A DNA stretch of 64,000 nucleotides from an uncultured Flavobacteriales bacterium (GCA_943788145.1 CALSPD010000021.1:1-64000), one strand, 5' to 3'. Positions 27,178 through 36,130 are shown, numbered from the stretch's first letter. The notes: generated from the letters alone by a model not told the origin. Program-made: numbers and translations.

Positions 27178-28350
27178 ATGGCATTTAGCAAACATTTGGC
27201 GCAAACAAGCCCTTATCCCATGGCAATTGATGTGGATAGAGCCGAGGGCTGTTACATCTGGGACAAGGCTGGCAAAAAGTACCTGGATTTAATTTCTGGG
27301 ATAGCTGTGACCAACATCGGCCATCGGCATCCACACGTGATTCAAGCCATCAAAACCCAATTGGATAAGTATCAACATGTCATTCCTTTTGGCGAGTTTA
27401 TCCAAGATTCCCAAAACAACCTAGCCGACAAACTGGCCTCGCTCCTGCCCGACTCGCTCGATTGCAGCTACTTTGTGAATTCAGGAACGGAAGCCGTTGA
27501 AGCTTCGTTAAAACTAGCCAAACGCATTACTGGCCGCCATGAAGTAGTGGCCATGAAAAAAAGCTACCATGGCGCCACGCACGGTTCGCTCAGTGTTACG
27601 GGCAATGAAGTCAAAAAGCAACAGTTCAGGCCCTTTGTGCCCGGCACCACCTTCATTGATTTTAACGATCCATCTCAGTTGCATCGCATTACAGCACACC
27701 ATGCGGCTGTTATTGTTGAACCCATTCAAGGAGATGCTGGTGTTCGTATACCAGATAAAGCCTATTTAGCTGCACTAAGGGCTCGATGCACCGAAGTTGG
27801 CTCTATCCTAATCTTCGATGAAATACAGACAGGAATGGGACGCACAGGCAGCTTATTCGCCTTCGAACAGTTTGATGTCGTTCCAGATATACTTTGTTTG
27901 GCCAAAGCCTTTGGGGGCGGAATGCCTATTGGAGCATTTATTTCCAGCCGAGCAAACATGGAATTTCTCACCCACGATCCCGTGTTAGGCCACATTACCA
28001 CCTTTGGCGGCCACCCTGTTTGTTGCGCAGCAGCGTTGGCTAATTTAGAAGTATTGACATCTGAAAAATGGATAGAAGATATTGGTTATAAATCTCAGTT
28101 ATTCAGCGATTTACTAAAACATAAGTCCATTGTGGAATTAAGGCGATTTGGGTTTATGATGGCGGTGGAACTCAGCTCGGAAAACATGGTCAACCGCGTC
28201 ATAAACGATCTGTTGGACAAGGGAATCATAGGCTTTTATTTTTTGAGTTGTCGCAATGCCTTTCGCCTCGCTCCTCCTCTTTGCATTTCAGAAGATGAAA
28301 TTCGCTGGGCTTGCGCAGAAATCATAAAATCGATTGATGCGGCTCAGTAA
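27178..28350 (+). CDS. Class III PLP-dependent aminotransferase (acetylornithine-aminotransferase-like)
   Basis: This cytosolic aminotransferase of 390 residues has the class III signatures: YLDLISGIAVTNIGHRHPHV, FVNSGTEAVEASLKLAKRIT, SYHGATHGSLS, IFDEIQTGMGRTG, and the PLP lysine in CLAKAFGGGMPIGAF. It resembles ArgD/ornithine-type enzymes, so arginine, ornithine or a related amine is the probable substrate, but no arg biosynthesis gene is adjacent. It sits alone on the plus strand after the Cys-motif pair. A near-consensus box (CACCTTTG) ends 5 bases before the ATG, suggesting a very short leader. Confidence 0.88.
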   Translation: MAFSKHLAQTSPYPMAIDVDRAEGCYIWDKAGKKYLDLISGIAVTNIGHRHPHVIQAIKTQLDKYQHVIPFGEFIQDSQNNLADKLASLLPDSLDCSYFVNSGTEAVEASLKLAKRITGRHEVVAMKKSYHGATHGSLSVTGNEVKKQQFRPFVPGTTFIDFNDPSQLHRITAHHAAVIVEPIQGDAGVRIPDKAYLAALRARCTEVGSILIFDEIQTGMGRTGSLFAFEQFDVVPDILCLAKAFGGGMPIGAFISSRANMEFLTHDPVLGHITTFGGHPVCCAAALANLEVLTSEKWIEDIGYKSQLFSDLLKHKSIVELRRFGFMMAVELSSENMVNRVINDLLDKGIIGFYFLSCRNAFRLAPPLCISEDEIRWACAEIIKSIDAAQ

Positions 28351-28730
28351 TTCTTGAAGTCAAAACCTTTAAAATTCATTCGAGCGACAACGGAGGCGGC
28401 AAAAAAGCAAACGCAAGCAAGACTGAACAACGCACCCCCATCTCCATTAAACTCAATGCCGAGTATAAAAACATGGGAAAGAATGGCTCCTGTCATTAAT
28501 CCCATCGTCAGGACGCTTCCCAAAAAAGCTGATCTTTTGAATAGCATTAAAAGCGCAGCTATTAGCTCAACTACTCCAACGCCTATTCTGCCATAAGGCT
28601 CTAATCCCAATGTGCTAAAAAGCATAACACTGTCAGCATGAGCCGTGAACTTAATAAACAAGGTCTGCAGCAAGATTATACTGGCCAGCCATGAGGCAGC
28701 ACGTTCAAGGTATTTAAGGTAATTCTTCAT
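28344..28730 (-). CDS. DoxX-like four-helix membrane protein
   Basis: This last gene of the 13-gene minus-strand operon encodes 128 residues with four hydrophobic segments, including ASWLASIILLQTLFIKFTAH and GVGVVELIAALLMLF, the DoxX/MauE-like pattern. DoxX proteins are linked to quinol oxidation or thiol redox stress in other bacteria, but many have no known role. It starts 6 bases after the upstream OMP-like gene. Within this operon, which also encodes a UbiA prenyltransferase, a link to a quinone-like product is conceivable but unproven. Confidence 0.8.
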   Translation of the reverse strand: MKNYLKYLERAASWLASIILLQTLFIKFTAHADSVMLFSTLGLEPYGRIGVGVVELIAALLMLFKRSAFLGSVLTMGLMTGAILSHVFILGIEFNGDGGALFSLACVCFFAASVVARMNFKGFDFKNY

Positions 28731-28736
28731 GATTTC

Positions 28737-29447
28737 TTAAAGTAAATAACTAAACCCTAGCATGGGCATTAGGCTTTTCTTACGGAATCGATCGTTGTTA
28801 AAGGCCAGTTTATTGTTTGTAGTGAATTCGGTGAAAACAAAAGACACTCCAGTCCTTAAAATCATATTATCGCTGATGCGATAGAGCAAACTGAACTCCG
28901 AATTCAGGCTGCCGATGTCGCAATCTCCTGTTAAAAGCAAATTAACGCTGGTTACACTTGCCGCCTCATTAGCCGAAGAAAGATTCTCTGAATCAGCTTC
29001 ATACCGTCCGCTTCGATCTGCTCCGAAACTAAAGCCTACAGCATCGATGTTAAATTGCAGCGAAAGCTTTTCTGAAAGGAGATAGTCCAAATAAACAGCC
29101 GCGTTGAGAAAACCAACGGAGCTGTGAGTCAGATAAAGCGCGTCGAGTTTGGCTTCGTTTTGCTTTTTGAAAAAGTTCCCTTCGCTCACATCAGCCGGAG
29201 CAGTGACATAACCATTGTCTTGCCCATAATAACCCGTGAATCGGAGGCCGTAGCCTACCGAAAACCTTCCTTTAAAGGCGATTGGATGCAATCGATTCAC
29301 CGAAAATGTAAGGGCATTGCTCGATAAGGATGAAGCCAGCGAAGCATCCAATGCCATTCTTGGTGTTTTATCAAAAGCCAATTTCACCTGAGCCATAAGC
29401 GGTGAAAGGCTTGATATCAGAAGGATTGAGATGAATAATTTTTTCAT
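28737..29447 (-). CDS. Exported beta-rich protein, paralogue of 36690-37412 (copy 2)
   Basis: Protein of 236 residues with a signal peptide (MKKLFISILLISSLSPLMAQ). The body has alternating beta-strand patterns and ends in an aromatic-rich strand (LMPMLGFSYLL), as in small outer-membrane barrels. It is clearly homologous to the protein at 36690-37412 in the same operon: GYGLRFTGYYGQDNGYVTAP here against GYGVRLSSLFGQNLNYTSAP there, and both share a NID-V-GFGA core and a NDRFR-K-MPMLGFSY-type end. I infer an outer-membrane or periplasmic location. The function is unknown. Confidence 0.75.
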   Translation of the reverse strand: MKKLFISILLISSLSPLMAQVKLAFDKTPRMALDASLASSLSSNALTFSVNRLHPIAFKGRFSVGYGLRFTGYYGQDNGYVTAPADVSEGNFFKKQNEAKLDALYLTHSSVGFLNAAVYLDYLLSEKLSLQFNIDAVGFSFGADRSGRYEADSENLSSANEAASVTSVNLLLTGDCDIGSLNSEFSLLYRISDNMILRTGVSFVFTEFTTNNKLAFNNDRFRKKSLMPMLGFSYLL

Positions 29448-29456
29448 GAGATTTAC

Positions 29457-30548
29457 TTAAGTCAAGGCAGAATCCACTTCACGTTCTGCGAGGTTCCACT
29501 TTTCATTTTTAATATATTGCCATTGTTTGTAGGCCAAATGAGCCTCAGCAAAGCTGCTTGGCTTAAATCGATTTCTATTGCTGCGTGCGATAAGGAATAT
29601 GGTGTGCCAATAAACCAGTAGGGTCCAAAATCCGCCCCATAAGGATGCGCCTTCTTGATAAATATGCGCAGGTTCAGCGTTTGCACCATTCACTTCCATG
29701 ACTTTTATTGTTTCACCTAAAGAAAACTGCGCTTCAGATTCTGCCCTGAGATCAAACCTACCATAGTGGAACTCTGGTAATGAATGCGCCATCGCTTCTA
29801 TCCTTTCTTCGAGGACCGGATTGATCAAATGATTACCATCATTAAAAGCTGTTCCTCGACTGTGGTTGCCGATTGGTTCAATATCGATTCGTTCGCCTTC
29901 GTCAAGAATTCGATTTATATCCATCGACAAACTCATTTCAAGTTTCTCCCATATCAACAAAGCTCGTTTGTTCATTAAGCATAACTCCTTGATCGTGTGT
30001 ACTCCATCACCTTTGACAGTTAAAAACCCTTTAACCACAATGGACGTAATCGCACCCTTCGTTTGTCCGGGTTTCTTAATGTAAAACACCCCCGCTTCAA
30101 AGGGCAAGTCTAAATATTCTTGAATGACAAAATCACTTGTTTGCGTGGGTAAAGTTCGAGACAATTGCCTTGCATTTACCACCTTCTCCACTCCTTTTCC
30201 GCGCTCTCCCAAATCGGGTTTGATGATGATAGGAAAAGAAATTTGCGCAGCGTTTAAACTAGATTCAACCATTGCCCGATTAGCATCAGCTGAGAATAAT
30301 AGTGTTTTTGGTTTGATTGCAGCATCTAGCGGCAGTAAACCCTGAAACTTACTCGCACCATAAAGTCCACCCATTCGCATTTTAGGGTTGACCAAGGAAA
30401 AGAAAAAAATGTCTCTAGACAGCAGCGCCCATATGGGATAGCAAACCAAAACGGGAAGGTAAACGATGGTCGTAGGCCAGAATTCCCACTGTGTCCAACG
30501 AATCCAAAAACGCTTCAAGCGCAACGATATGGGGAGTTTTGCAACCAT
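29457..30548 (-). CDS. ATP-grasp domain protein, membrane-associated
   Basis: A 363-residue protein. Residues ~20-50 are hydrophobic (EFWPTTIVYLPVLVCYPIWAL). The ATP-grasp core follows: FPIIIKPDLGERGKGVEKV (ATP-binding lysine and glycine loop), FVIQEYLDLPFEAGVFY, and the metal-binding end VMEVNGANAEPAHIY. ATP-grasp enzymes make amide, ester or thioester bonds via an acylphosphate. Inside this operon it could ligate an amino acid or other acid to the lipid-like product, but the substrate cannot be read from sequence. Its start shares bases with the stop of the Omp85-like gene. Confidence 0.82.
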   Translation of the reverse strand: MVAKLPISLRLKRFWIRWTQWEFWPTTIVYLPVLVCYPIWALLSRDIFFFSLVNPKMRMGGLYGASKFQGLLPLDAAIKPKTLLFSADANRAMVESSLNAAQISFPIIIKPDLGERGKGVEKVVNARQLSRTLPTQTSDFVIQEYLDLPFEAGVFYIKKPGQTKGAITSIVVKGFLTVKGDGVHTIKELCLMNKRALLIWEKLEMSLSMDINRILDEGERIDIEPIGNHSRGTAFNDGNHLINPVLEERIEAMAHSLPEFHYGRFDLRAESEAQFSLGETIKVMEVNGANAEPAHIYQEGASLWGGFWTLLVYWHTIFLIARSNRNRFKPSSFAEAHLAYKQWQYIKNEKWNLAEREVDSALT

Positions 30549-31624
30549 TAAAATGCTTCGGCAAAATAGACGTAAAACCCCTTAGAATCTGGGGTTACAG
30601 CAAAATCAAATCGAATGTTAGCCTCATCTTTGGCTGAAAGTTTAAACCGAATCCCACCACCACCAGCAGGATGAAAACCTCTCCATGCCAACAGATCGTC
30701 ATCATTACACACGCGTCCCACAGATCCGAAGGCAACTGCACCGATACGCCAAAACAAGTGCTTTCGAATTTCGGCCTGACTAAAAACCAAATGTTTGTCC
30801 CTAAACCGCCCGAAGTAAAAACCTCTATGCATCAATGGTCCGCCCAGCGCTGGAAGTTCCCGATACGGTACAGAACCAATGGTTGATTGCGCTGCAATCT
30901 GATAGGCAAACACGGTTTGATATTTGAGTTTGAAATATTCCCGATAATCAAAGATCAGCTTGGAATACTTGATAGATTTACCATCCGCCATTCCTACATT
31001 AAATAGCGCGGTGACTTCCACAAAACGCCCCTTTCGCGGGCACAACAGCACATCACGCGAATCATGGATGAAGGATGGTCCAATACCTGCAACTCCATAA
31101 CCATGGGCGCCAACAATGTCCATCGTATCGCTAATCATGTGAAAGTTTGACAAAGGTAGTTTCGTATTTAGCAACATTCCCTCGATAGCGGCTCCAATGT
31201 AATTGTTCCCCCAGCTTTGCTTCAATATTCTGTTGGTGATGCCAAGGCTATTAAAACTATAGAGTTCGCGTAGCTTCTCTTGGGTGTTATTCCCGATTCC
31301 GTAGAAGTATTCGGGAAACTTTCGAGCGGAAACTTTGCCTGAAATGCGGAAACTCTCCCCAGCAGTGAAAATCTGCCAAGGAAGGTCGAGACTCAATTGC
31401 CGATTTTGTGTGGCCGTAAGAAATAGCCTGACATTAGACGCCCTCTCGGCTTTTTTCGAATAAAAACTCAAGTAAGCGAAGCCTTCTACGGCAATTTTTG
31501 TTTCAGGCGTGTAATATGCCGTTGGAAGAACTTTCAGGGTGGTGTTACGCGTAGAATCCTTTTGGGCGTGCACAGACTGGAACCATAGAAAGCACAAACT
31601 CAATATGAATCCAAGGCGCATCAC
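30548..31624 (-). CDS. Omp85/BamA-family-like outer membrane barrel protein
   Basis: An exported protein of 358 residues with a signal peptide (LSLCFLWFQSVHAQ). The barrel part carries GIGPSFIHDSRDVLLCPRKG (the DxRD-P-G surface-antigen pattern), ALGGPLMHRGFYFGRFRDKH (the VRGF-like loop motif) and a C-terminal phenylalanine (YVYFAEAF), as expected of the D15/BamA superfamily. POTRA domains are essentially absent, so it is a short barrel-only member and not BamA itself. It overlaps the NRDE gene by 4 bases. It may place or pass the operon's product at the outer membrane, by inference. Confidence 0.82.
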   Translation of the reverse strand: MMRLGFILSLCFLWFQSVHAQKDSTRNTTLKVLPTAYYTPETKIAVEGFAYLSFYSKKAERASNVRLFLTATQNRQLSLDLPWQIFTAGESFRISGKVSARKFPEYFYGIGNNTQEKLRELYSFNSLGITNRILKQSWGNNYIGAAIEGMLLNTKLPLSNFHMISDTMDIVGAHGYGVAGIGPSFIHDSRDVLLCPRKGRFVEVTALFNVGMADGKSIKYSKLIFDYREYFKLKYQTVFAYQIAAQSTIGSVPYRELPALGGPLMHRGFYFGRFRDKHLVFSQAEIRKHLFWRIGAVAFGSVGRVCNDDDLLAWRGFHPAGGGGIRFKLSAKDEANIRFDFAVTPDSKGFYVYFAEAF

Positions 31625-32331
31625 AGGATAAATGACAGGTTTTTAGAGCTGGTTACATCACCGATTAAATCGCGATAAACCATACTAGTATCATAGGCAT
31701 CGTGTCGCTCGACACTGGTCACACTCACTGTTTTCAGTCCATTAGATCGATGGATTAATAGGCCATTTTCGGCATCCGTTTTTTCCGATTGATGAAATCT
31801 CATAATCGATTCTTGGTCAAAACTTGGATCCGACTCAAGCCATGCATTAAACATCTCTTTTCGGTGCATTCTTACTTCAGGTGAATAAAGGGTGGATGAA
31901 GCCCATATCTGAGGAATATTTGGATCCAATTCTGTTAAGTGAACAGAAGTTTCATCCCACACAAGCAAGTGCAATCTTCCGGATTGATAAACGACCAAGC
32001 TAAAAGGTTCAATTCCGACAAAATCGAAGGTGTTGGCAAACAAACTTGCCGATAAATAATCGAAATACTGAATAGGAACCATGCCCCTACTCATGCGATA
32101 GCTTTCTTTTCGGACGTGGGGTTCGAATGCCCCATTGAATAAACAAATTGTCGCTTCAGGGGCCGTTACGATCCAAGTTCCACCGCCTACCGGATCTTTG
32201 GGAAAGAGCAAATTGCGTGAACCATGTGGATAAATATCGGGAGCCAGCGCTACTGAACGCGTAATGATTTCATCTCGATTGGAGGAAATCAAGCATCCTG
32301 TTTCTGTTGGCAAGTAAGTTACTGTACACAT
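31621..32331 (-). CDS. NRDE (TANGO2-like) family protein
   Basis: A cytosolic protein of 236 residues with the family's N-terminal MCTV (cysteine at position 2), the eponymous SSNRDE motif at about residues 17-22, and GGGTWI. The fold resembles N-terminal nucleophile hydrolases. Human TANGO2 is linked to lipid and heme handling, but no reaction is settled for the bacterial family. It starts 3 bases after the FAD oxidoreductase gene ends and overlaps the Omp85-like gene, so it is embedded in the operon. Confidence 0.88.
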   Translation of the reverse strand: MCTVTYLPTETGCLISSNRDEIITRSVALAPDIYPHGSRNLLFPKDPVGGGTWIVTAPEATICLFNGAFEPHVRKESYRMSRGMVPIQYFDYLSASLFANTFDFVGIEPFSLVVYQSGRLHLLVWDETSVHLTELDPNIPQIWASSTLYSPEVRMHRKEMFNAWLESDPSFDQESIMRFHQSEKTDAENGLLIHRSNGLKTVSVTSVERHDAYDTSMVYRDLIGDVTSSKNLSFIL

Positions 32332-32334
32332 TGG

Positions 32335-33453
32335 CTAAATGGTCTTTCCGACAGCTAAATTAGACATCATTCGCAGCGCCCAAGGAGATTTACTAAATAG
32401 AAACATCAATGCTTTATTCAGCGCGGCTGGCTTTAAAAAAAGTAGGTTTTGCAACAAGACCCCACGACTGACGCGATGCTTCAAGTATCCTTTCATATAT
32501 TCATCGCAGCGCTTATGAAAGGTAGCGGCATCTATGGACGCGCTGAGAAGTTCATCCACGTTTTCGAATAGTATTTTGGAAGAACGCAATGCGAGACTCA
32601 TCCCGTTTCCAGTTAATGGTGGAATAAACCCCAAAGCATCGCCAATTTCATTAAAACTTCCTCCTTCGCCTTTCATTCCAAAATAAAACTGCGATGTCGT
32701 AATGGGTCCGACAAGCTTGTTAGCTTTTAAACGGGCTTTTAATCTTAGATTTTTAGATAGAACCTTCTCTTCAAATAATTGGATGTCGGAATTACAGGCT
32801 TTTAATCCACTTGCTTTTGTGAGATAACAAAAACAGTATTTGTTGGCCTCAATCTTCGAAACTCCAGCATACCCATCTGGAAATGTGTGGATTTCGATTA
32901 CGTTGGAATCAGGTCCAGCATCCAAATGATATTTCACCCCTATCCAAGCCTCGGTAATTTTGCTCTTGTTCGATTTGTTTAAGGCAGAATTCCTTCCTGA
33001 GGCATCGATCAAAAGCTTTGATCGGAATGTTCCCTGGCGAAGTGTTTCAATGCGGTATCCAGCCACAAAGTCTCCTTGAACGGAAAGTGCTTTCGTATCC
33101 GTCATTACGATCGCACCGGCCTTCTGAGCGAGATTTGCCAATTGGCTATCCAGCTCAAATCTGCTTAACCCAAAACCACCCGTTGAAAGCCGACAACTGG
33201 ACACAAAACCATGATGAGAGCTTAAAACAAATTGATCTATAAATGGAACATCTAATTCAGACAACGGAAGTCCGAGATCCAATAAAAACGACCTAGATTC
33301 ATTGCTGATGTATTCCCCACAAACCTTGTGCTTAGGATAGCTTTCTTTTTCAAATACAATGGTTTGATATCCAGCACGTGCGCATTGAATGGCAAGCGAT
33401 AGACCGGCAATTCCACCTCCTACAATTGCTATGTCATACTGATCTTGCGCCAA
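32335..33453 (-). CDS. FAD-dependent oxidoreductase (geranylgeranyl-reductase-like / hydroxylase)
   Basis: A 372-residue flavoprotein. The Rossmann motif IAIVGGGIAGLSLAIQCARAG lies at the N terminus, followed by KVCGEYIS, typical of geranylgeranyl reductase-related enzymes. The FAD-binding GDALGFIPPLTGNGMSLA is near residue 265. Such enzymes either saturate isoprenoid chains or hydroxylate aromatic rings, and either would fit next to a type III PKS and a UbiA enzyme. It overlaps the methyltransferase gene by 20 bases. Exact reaction is inferred, not shown. Confidence 0.86.
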   Translation of the reverse strand: MAQDQYDIAIVGGGIAGLSLAIQCARAGYQTIVFEKESYPKHKVCGEYISNESRSFLLDLGLPLSELDVPFIDQFVLSSHHGFVSSCRLSTGGFGLSRFELDSQLANLAQKAGAIVMTDTKALSVQGDFVAGYRIETLRQGTFRSKLLIDASGRNSALNKSNKSKITEAWIGVKYHLDAGPDSNVIEIHTFPDGYAGVSKIEANKYCFCYLTKASGLKACNSDIQLFEEKVLSKNLRLKARLKANKLVGPITTSQFYFGMKGEGGSFNEIGDALGFIPPLTGNGMSLALRSSKILFENVDELLSASIDAATFHKRCDEYMKGYLKHRVSRGVLLQNLLFLKPAALNKALMFLFSKSPWALRMMSNLAVGKTI

Positions 33454-34165
33454 CTTTCGAGTTATTTGTTCTGATTGTAATAAGGTAGCGGAATGCCCAC
33501 TTCCATCGAATATCGAAATCGCTAATACCAGCCTGGTTCAAAAGTTCAACTAGTTCCTTTTTTCGGAATCCCCGCAACACGGAAAGCGGTGCGTCATTCT
33601 TTGTAAATCTTGATTTTGAAAACATGGCCGTCAACCACTTGATGGAATAATATGCTAATGCGTGTCGCTGTAAATCATTGATGACAACTCCGGTCTTGGC
33701 ATTTTTGCTGGCAACTTGCAAAAACTCAATCAACTGATCGCTAGTGAGGTGGTGGCAAAAGAGGCTGGCATGAATTATATCAGGTCTTTCACCCTTTTCT
33801 AGCCATGCGCGATAATCCTGAAGAACGAGTTCAATTTGTTTTGCCTTAAATTGGTAATGCTTGTCTGCAAACTCCTTTGCCTCAGGCATTAGATCGACTC
33901 CGATAAACTTGGTTTTACTTGGCAAATATTTCCGTTTCTCATGGAGATAGTTCAATAAATCACCTGCGCCAAAACCAATGTCAACAATGGTTGGACAGTC
34001 AAGTTTTTCGCACAAATGCCTGATGTTGCGATAACTATGAATGGCGCCTCCCAAGTAACGATTAATGAAAACCAGTTCTTTGAAATTCTTGAATATGTCG
34101 CTTTTATCCTCGATGGGATAATCCATAAGCTCCAATTCGCTCGATCTCTTTTTTAAATCAGGCAT
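33434..34165 (-). CDS. Class I SAM-dependent methyltransferase
   Basis: A 243-residue methyltransferase: motif I is TIVDIGFGAGDLLNYL near residue 60, the acidic end of strand 2 is FIGVDLMPEA, and HASLFCHHLTSDQL follows. The order PKS - methyltransferase - FAD oxidoreductase resembles the srsABC order known from Streptomyces griseus phenolic-lipid synthesis, so O- or C-methylation of the polyketide ring is a reasonable guess. It overlaps the PKS gene by 8 bases and the FAD gene by 20 bases, so all are translated from one message. Confidence 0.86.
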   Translation of the reverse strand: MPDLKKRSSELELMDYPIEDKSDIFKNFKELVFINRYLGGAIHSYRNIRHLCEKLDCPTIVDIGFGAGDLLNYLHEKRKYLPSKTKFIGVDLMPEAKEFADKHYQFKAKQIELVLQDYRAWLEKGERPDIIHASLFCHHLTSDQLIEFLQVASKNAKTGVVINDLQRHALAYYSIKWLTAMFSKSRFTKNDAPLSVLRGFRKKELVELLNQAGISDFDIRWKWAFRYLITIRTNNSKVGARSV

Positions 34166-35261
34166 CAGAAGCTGCTAAAGATTTGATCAATCCGCTTTCG
34201 ACCGTTAGGCCTGGACCAAAGGCTGCGCTGTAAATAAGTGCCCCTTTTGGTGTGTTCATTAGGACGCGTTCAAGCACAAAAAGAACGGAACAAGAGGACA
34301 TGTTTCCGAATTGCTCCAACACTTCCATACTATGGTTCAAAGCAGAAACATCGGTGTTTAGCGCGCTGGCAAATGCCGACAAAACGTTTTTACCTCCCGG
34401 GTGAATGGCAAAACCTTGGATTGCATCTGGCTCTAGTCCATAATCTTGCAAAATGGAATGAAAGGCTGTGGACATATTCTTCTCAATGTGTTTTGGCACC
34501 GAACGATTCAAAATCATCTCAAACCCTGTATTTCCAATATTCCACGCCATATCCGATTTTCCCTCTCCAATCAGTTTTGAGCCGAAGCCGACTAATTCGC
34601 CCAAGGCTGGCTTGGCACCATTTACGCCTAATACAACGGCCGCTGCTCCATCCGAAAACAGCGCAGTACTAAGCAAATTATCATCGCTACTATCGTTTCT
34701 AAAATGGAGTGAACATAATTCCACACACACCAAAAGGATGTTCTTTTTAGGGTCGTTTTGAGCAATTAAATTGGCCAATCTAAGCCCATGAAAAGCTGCA
34801 TAACAACCCATGAAATTTATAGCATGTCGCTCTGTGTTTTCCGATAGACCAAGCCTTTCAGAAAGTTCAATTTCTAAGCCAGGGGCATACATACCTGTAC
34901 AACTGACCGTTATGATTGCCCCTATGTCGTTTGAAGTAAGACCGGCATTTTGAATAGCGTTTCTCGCAACTTTTTCACCTAAAACGGGTGCTTCGTTTTG
35001 AAATACATCCAGTCTAGACTTCGTGGTCGGAGCATGCACCGGATCCTGAAAAAGTCTAGGCTTAGCGTCTTGTTTAAAATCTGCAAGTGCCGAATACTTG
35101 GTACGAATACCCGACTCCTTCCAAACATACTTGAGTTTCCTTAAGCCAATCGAGTCCGTTACAAAGTATTCCATGAATTGCAATAACTCCTCATTTTCAT
35201 AGCGAAATGGAGCGGGTGCAGTTGAGATGCTCAGGATTTTTGTTAGTTCCAAGGTTGCCAT
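34158..35261 (-). CDS. Type III polyketide synthase
   Basis: A 367-residue homodimeric condensing enzyme of the chalcone/alkylresorcinol synthase family. It should extend an acyl-CoA starter with malonyl-CoA and cyclise the chain. The catalytic triad is visible: Cys153 in NFMGCYAAF, His287 in FAIHPGG and Asn320 in FGNMSSCSV. HMG-CoA synthase and FabH were considered, but GNMSS after a GFAIHPGG motif and the MGCYA nucleophile favour the type III PKS. It lies between the UbiA gene (19-base overlap) and the methyltransferase gene. The starter and the number of extensions cannot be read from sequence. Confidence 0.92.
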   Translation of the reverse strand: MATLELTKILSISTAPAPFRYENEELLQFMEYFVTDSIGLRKLKYVWKESGIRTKYSALADFKQDAKPRLFQDPVHAPTTKSRLDVFQNEAPVLGEKVARNAIQNAGLTSNDIGAIITVSCTGMYAPGLEIELSERLGLSENTERHAINFMGCYAAFHGLRLANLIAQNDPKKNILLVCVELCSLHFRNDSSDDNLLSTALFSDGAAAVVLGVNGAKPALGELVGFGSKLIGEGKSDMAWNIGNTGFEMILNRSVPKHIEKNMSTAFHSILQDYGLEPDAIQGFAIHPGGKNVLSAFASALNTDVSALNHSMEVLEQFGNMSSCSVLFVLERVLMNTPKGALIYSAAFGPGLTVESGLIKSLAASDA

Positions 35262-36130
35262 GCTATAATTTCAAATACCAACAACGCTAAGAAGAAAACG
35301 TTCATACAGGCAGATCCAATTTTGCTCATTTTCATTGTGTTTTCGTAGTTAGCCATGATCGGATCCCTCCAAACAAGTCTCATCCAACGAACCAAATACA
35401 TACCTGCGGGTCCGCTTACCATCAAAAACATCAGAAACGGAAATATCGATTGGAGCTTAAGCTCCAAATACGCAAACATCAAAACATTTAGGAGCAAAAA
35501 AGCGACAATGGCAAAAACAAACGTTCCTTTAATTCCAAGCAGAGCACTCAAAGTAATCACCCCATCCTCAGCATCTTGCTGGTGTTGATACACCTGAGTT
35601 AGCGGATAACTCGCACCAATCAAGAGAGCCGAAACACAGGCGCCAAGCGCAGTTGTTAAATCAAATTGAATGGAATTCGTCAAAGTCCAAACGGTCGCAA
35701 TAAAAATCAGCGCTCCTTGAAATAAAACGACAATCAAATATCCAATGATCGGATTCTTTTTAAGCCGAATGCCTCGGTAACTATATGCCCGAGATGCTAG
35801 AATATAAAGGAGTATAAGCCCAGTTGTTGTCCACCCATACCAAAGAAAAGTCAGAATCAAGGCAATACCATCCATAATAAAGGAAACAGTAATCATGGCT
35901 TTAGGCACTTTTTCGGGATACTTGATGCCACCTATGCTACCGGTATCATTGTCCATTAGACTATTATAGCCATTACTGGACGGATAAACCAAAAGATGAA
36001 GTACGATGAGCAAAGGCCAAATCGGAGCAATCCAAGGCAGACTATGGGATGCAGCAAATAAAAAAATGGGAAGTAGAAAAAACGAGAATGGAAACCTGAG
36101 ATGCGTTAGAATAGCTTTGGCTTGATTCAT
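35243..36130 (-). CDS. UbiA-family prenyltransferase
   Basis: A polytopic membrane enzyme of 295 residues with eight or nine hydrophobic segments. The first Asp-rich motif is NSLMDNDTGS and the second is HQQDAEDGVITL, close to the NDxxD / DxxxD pair that binds Mg-prenyl diphosphate. UbiA proteins attach a prenyl chain to an aromatic ring. In this operon the acceptor is probably the type III polyketide. A role in menaquinone synthesis (MenA) is less likely because no men gene is near. The gene overlaps the PKS gene by 19 bases. Confidence 0.86.
   Translation of the reverse strand: MNQAKAILTHLRFPFSFFLLPIFLFAASHSLPWIAPIWPLLIVLHLLVYPSSNGYNSLMDNDTGSIGGIKYPEKVPKAMITVSFIMDGIALILTFLWYGWTTTGLILLYILASRAYSYRGIRLKKNPIIGYLIVVLFQGALIFIATVWTLTNSIQFDLTTALGACVSALLIGASYPLTQVYQHQQDAEDGVITLSALLGIKGTFVFAIVAFLLLNVLMFAYLELKLQSIFPFLMFLMVSGPAGMYLVRWMRLVWRDPIMANYENTMKMSKIGSACMNVFFLALLVFEIIAWQPWN

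Noticed and set aside
34158-35261. FabH (KAS III) or HMG-CoA synthase
   Set aside because: The GFAIHPGG and GNMSS motifs and the MGCYA nucleophile fit type III PKS better, and the neighbours are UbiA, methyltransferase and FAD enzyme, not fatty-acid or mevalonate genes.
35243-36130. MenA or UbiA of menaquinone/ubiquinone synthesis
   Set aside because: No men or ubi gene is near, and the gene is overlapped by the PKS gene, so a dedicated role in the polyketide operon is likelier.
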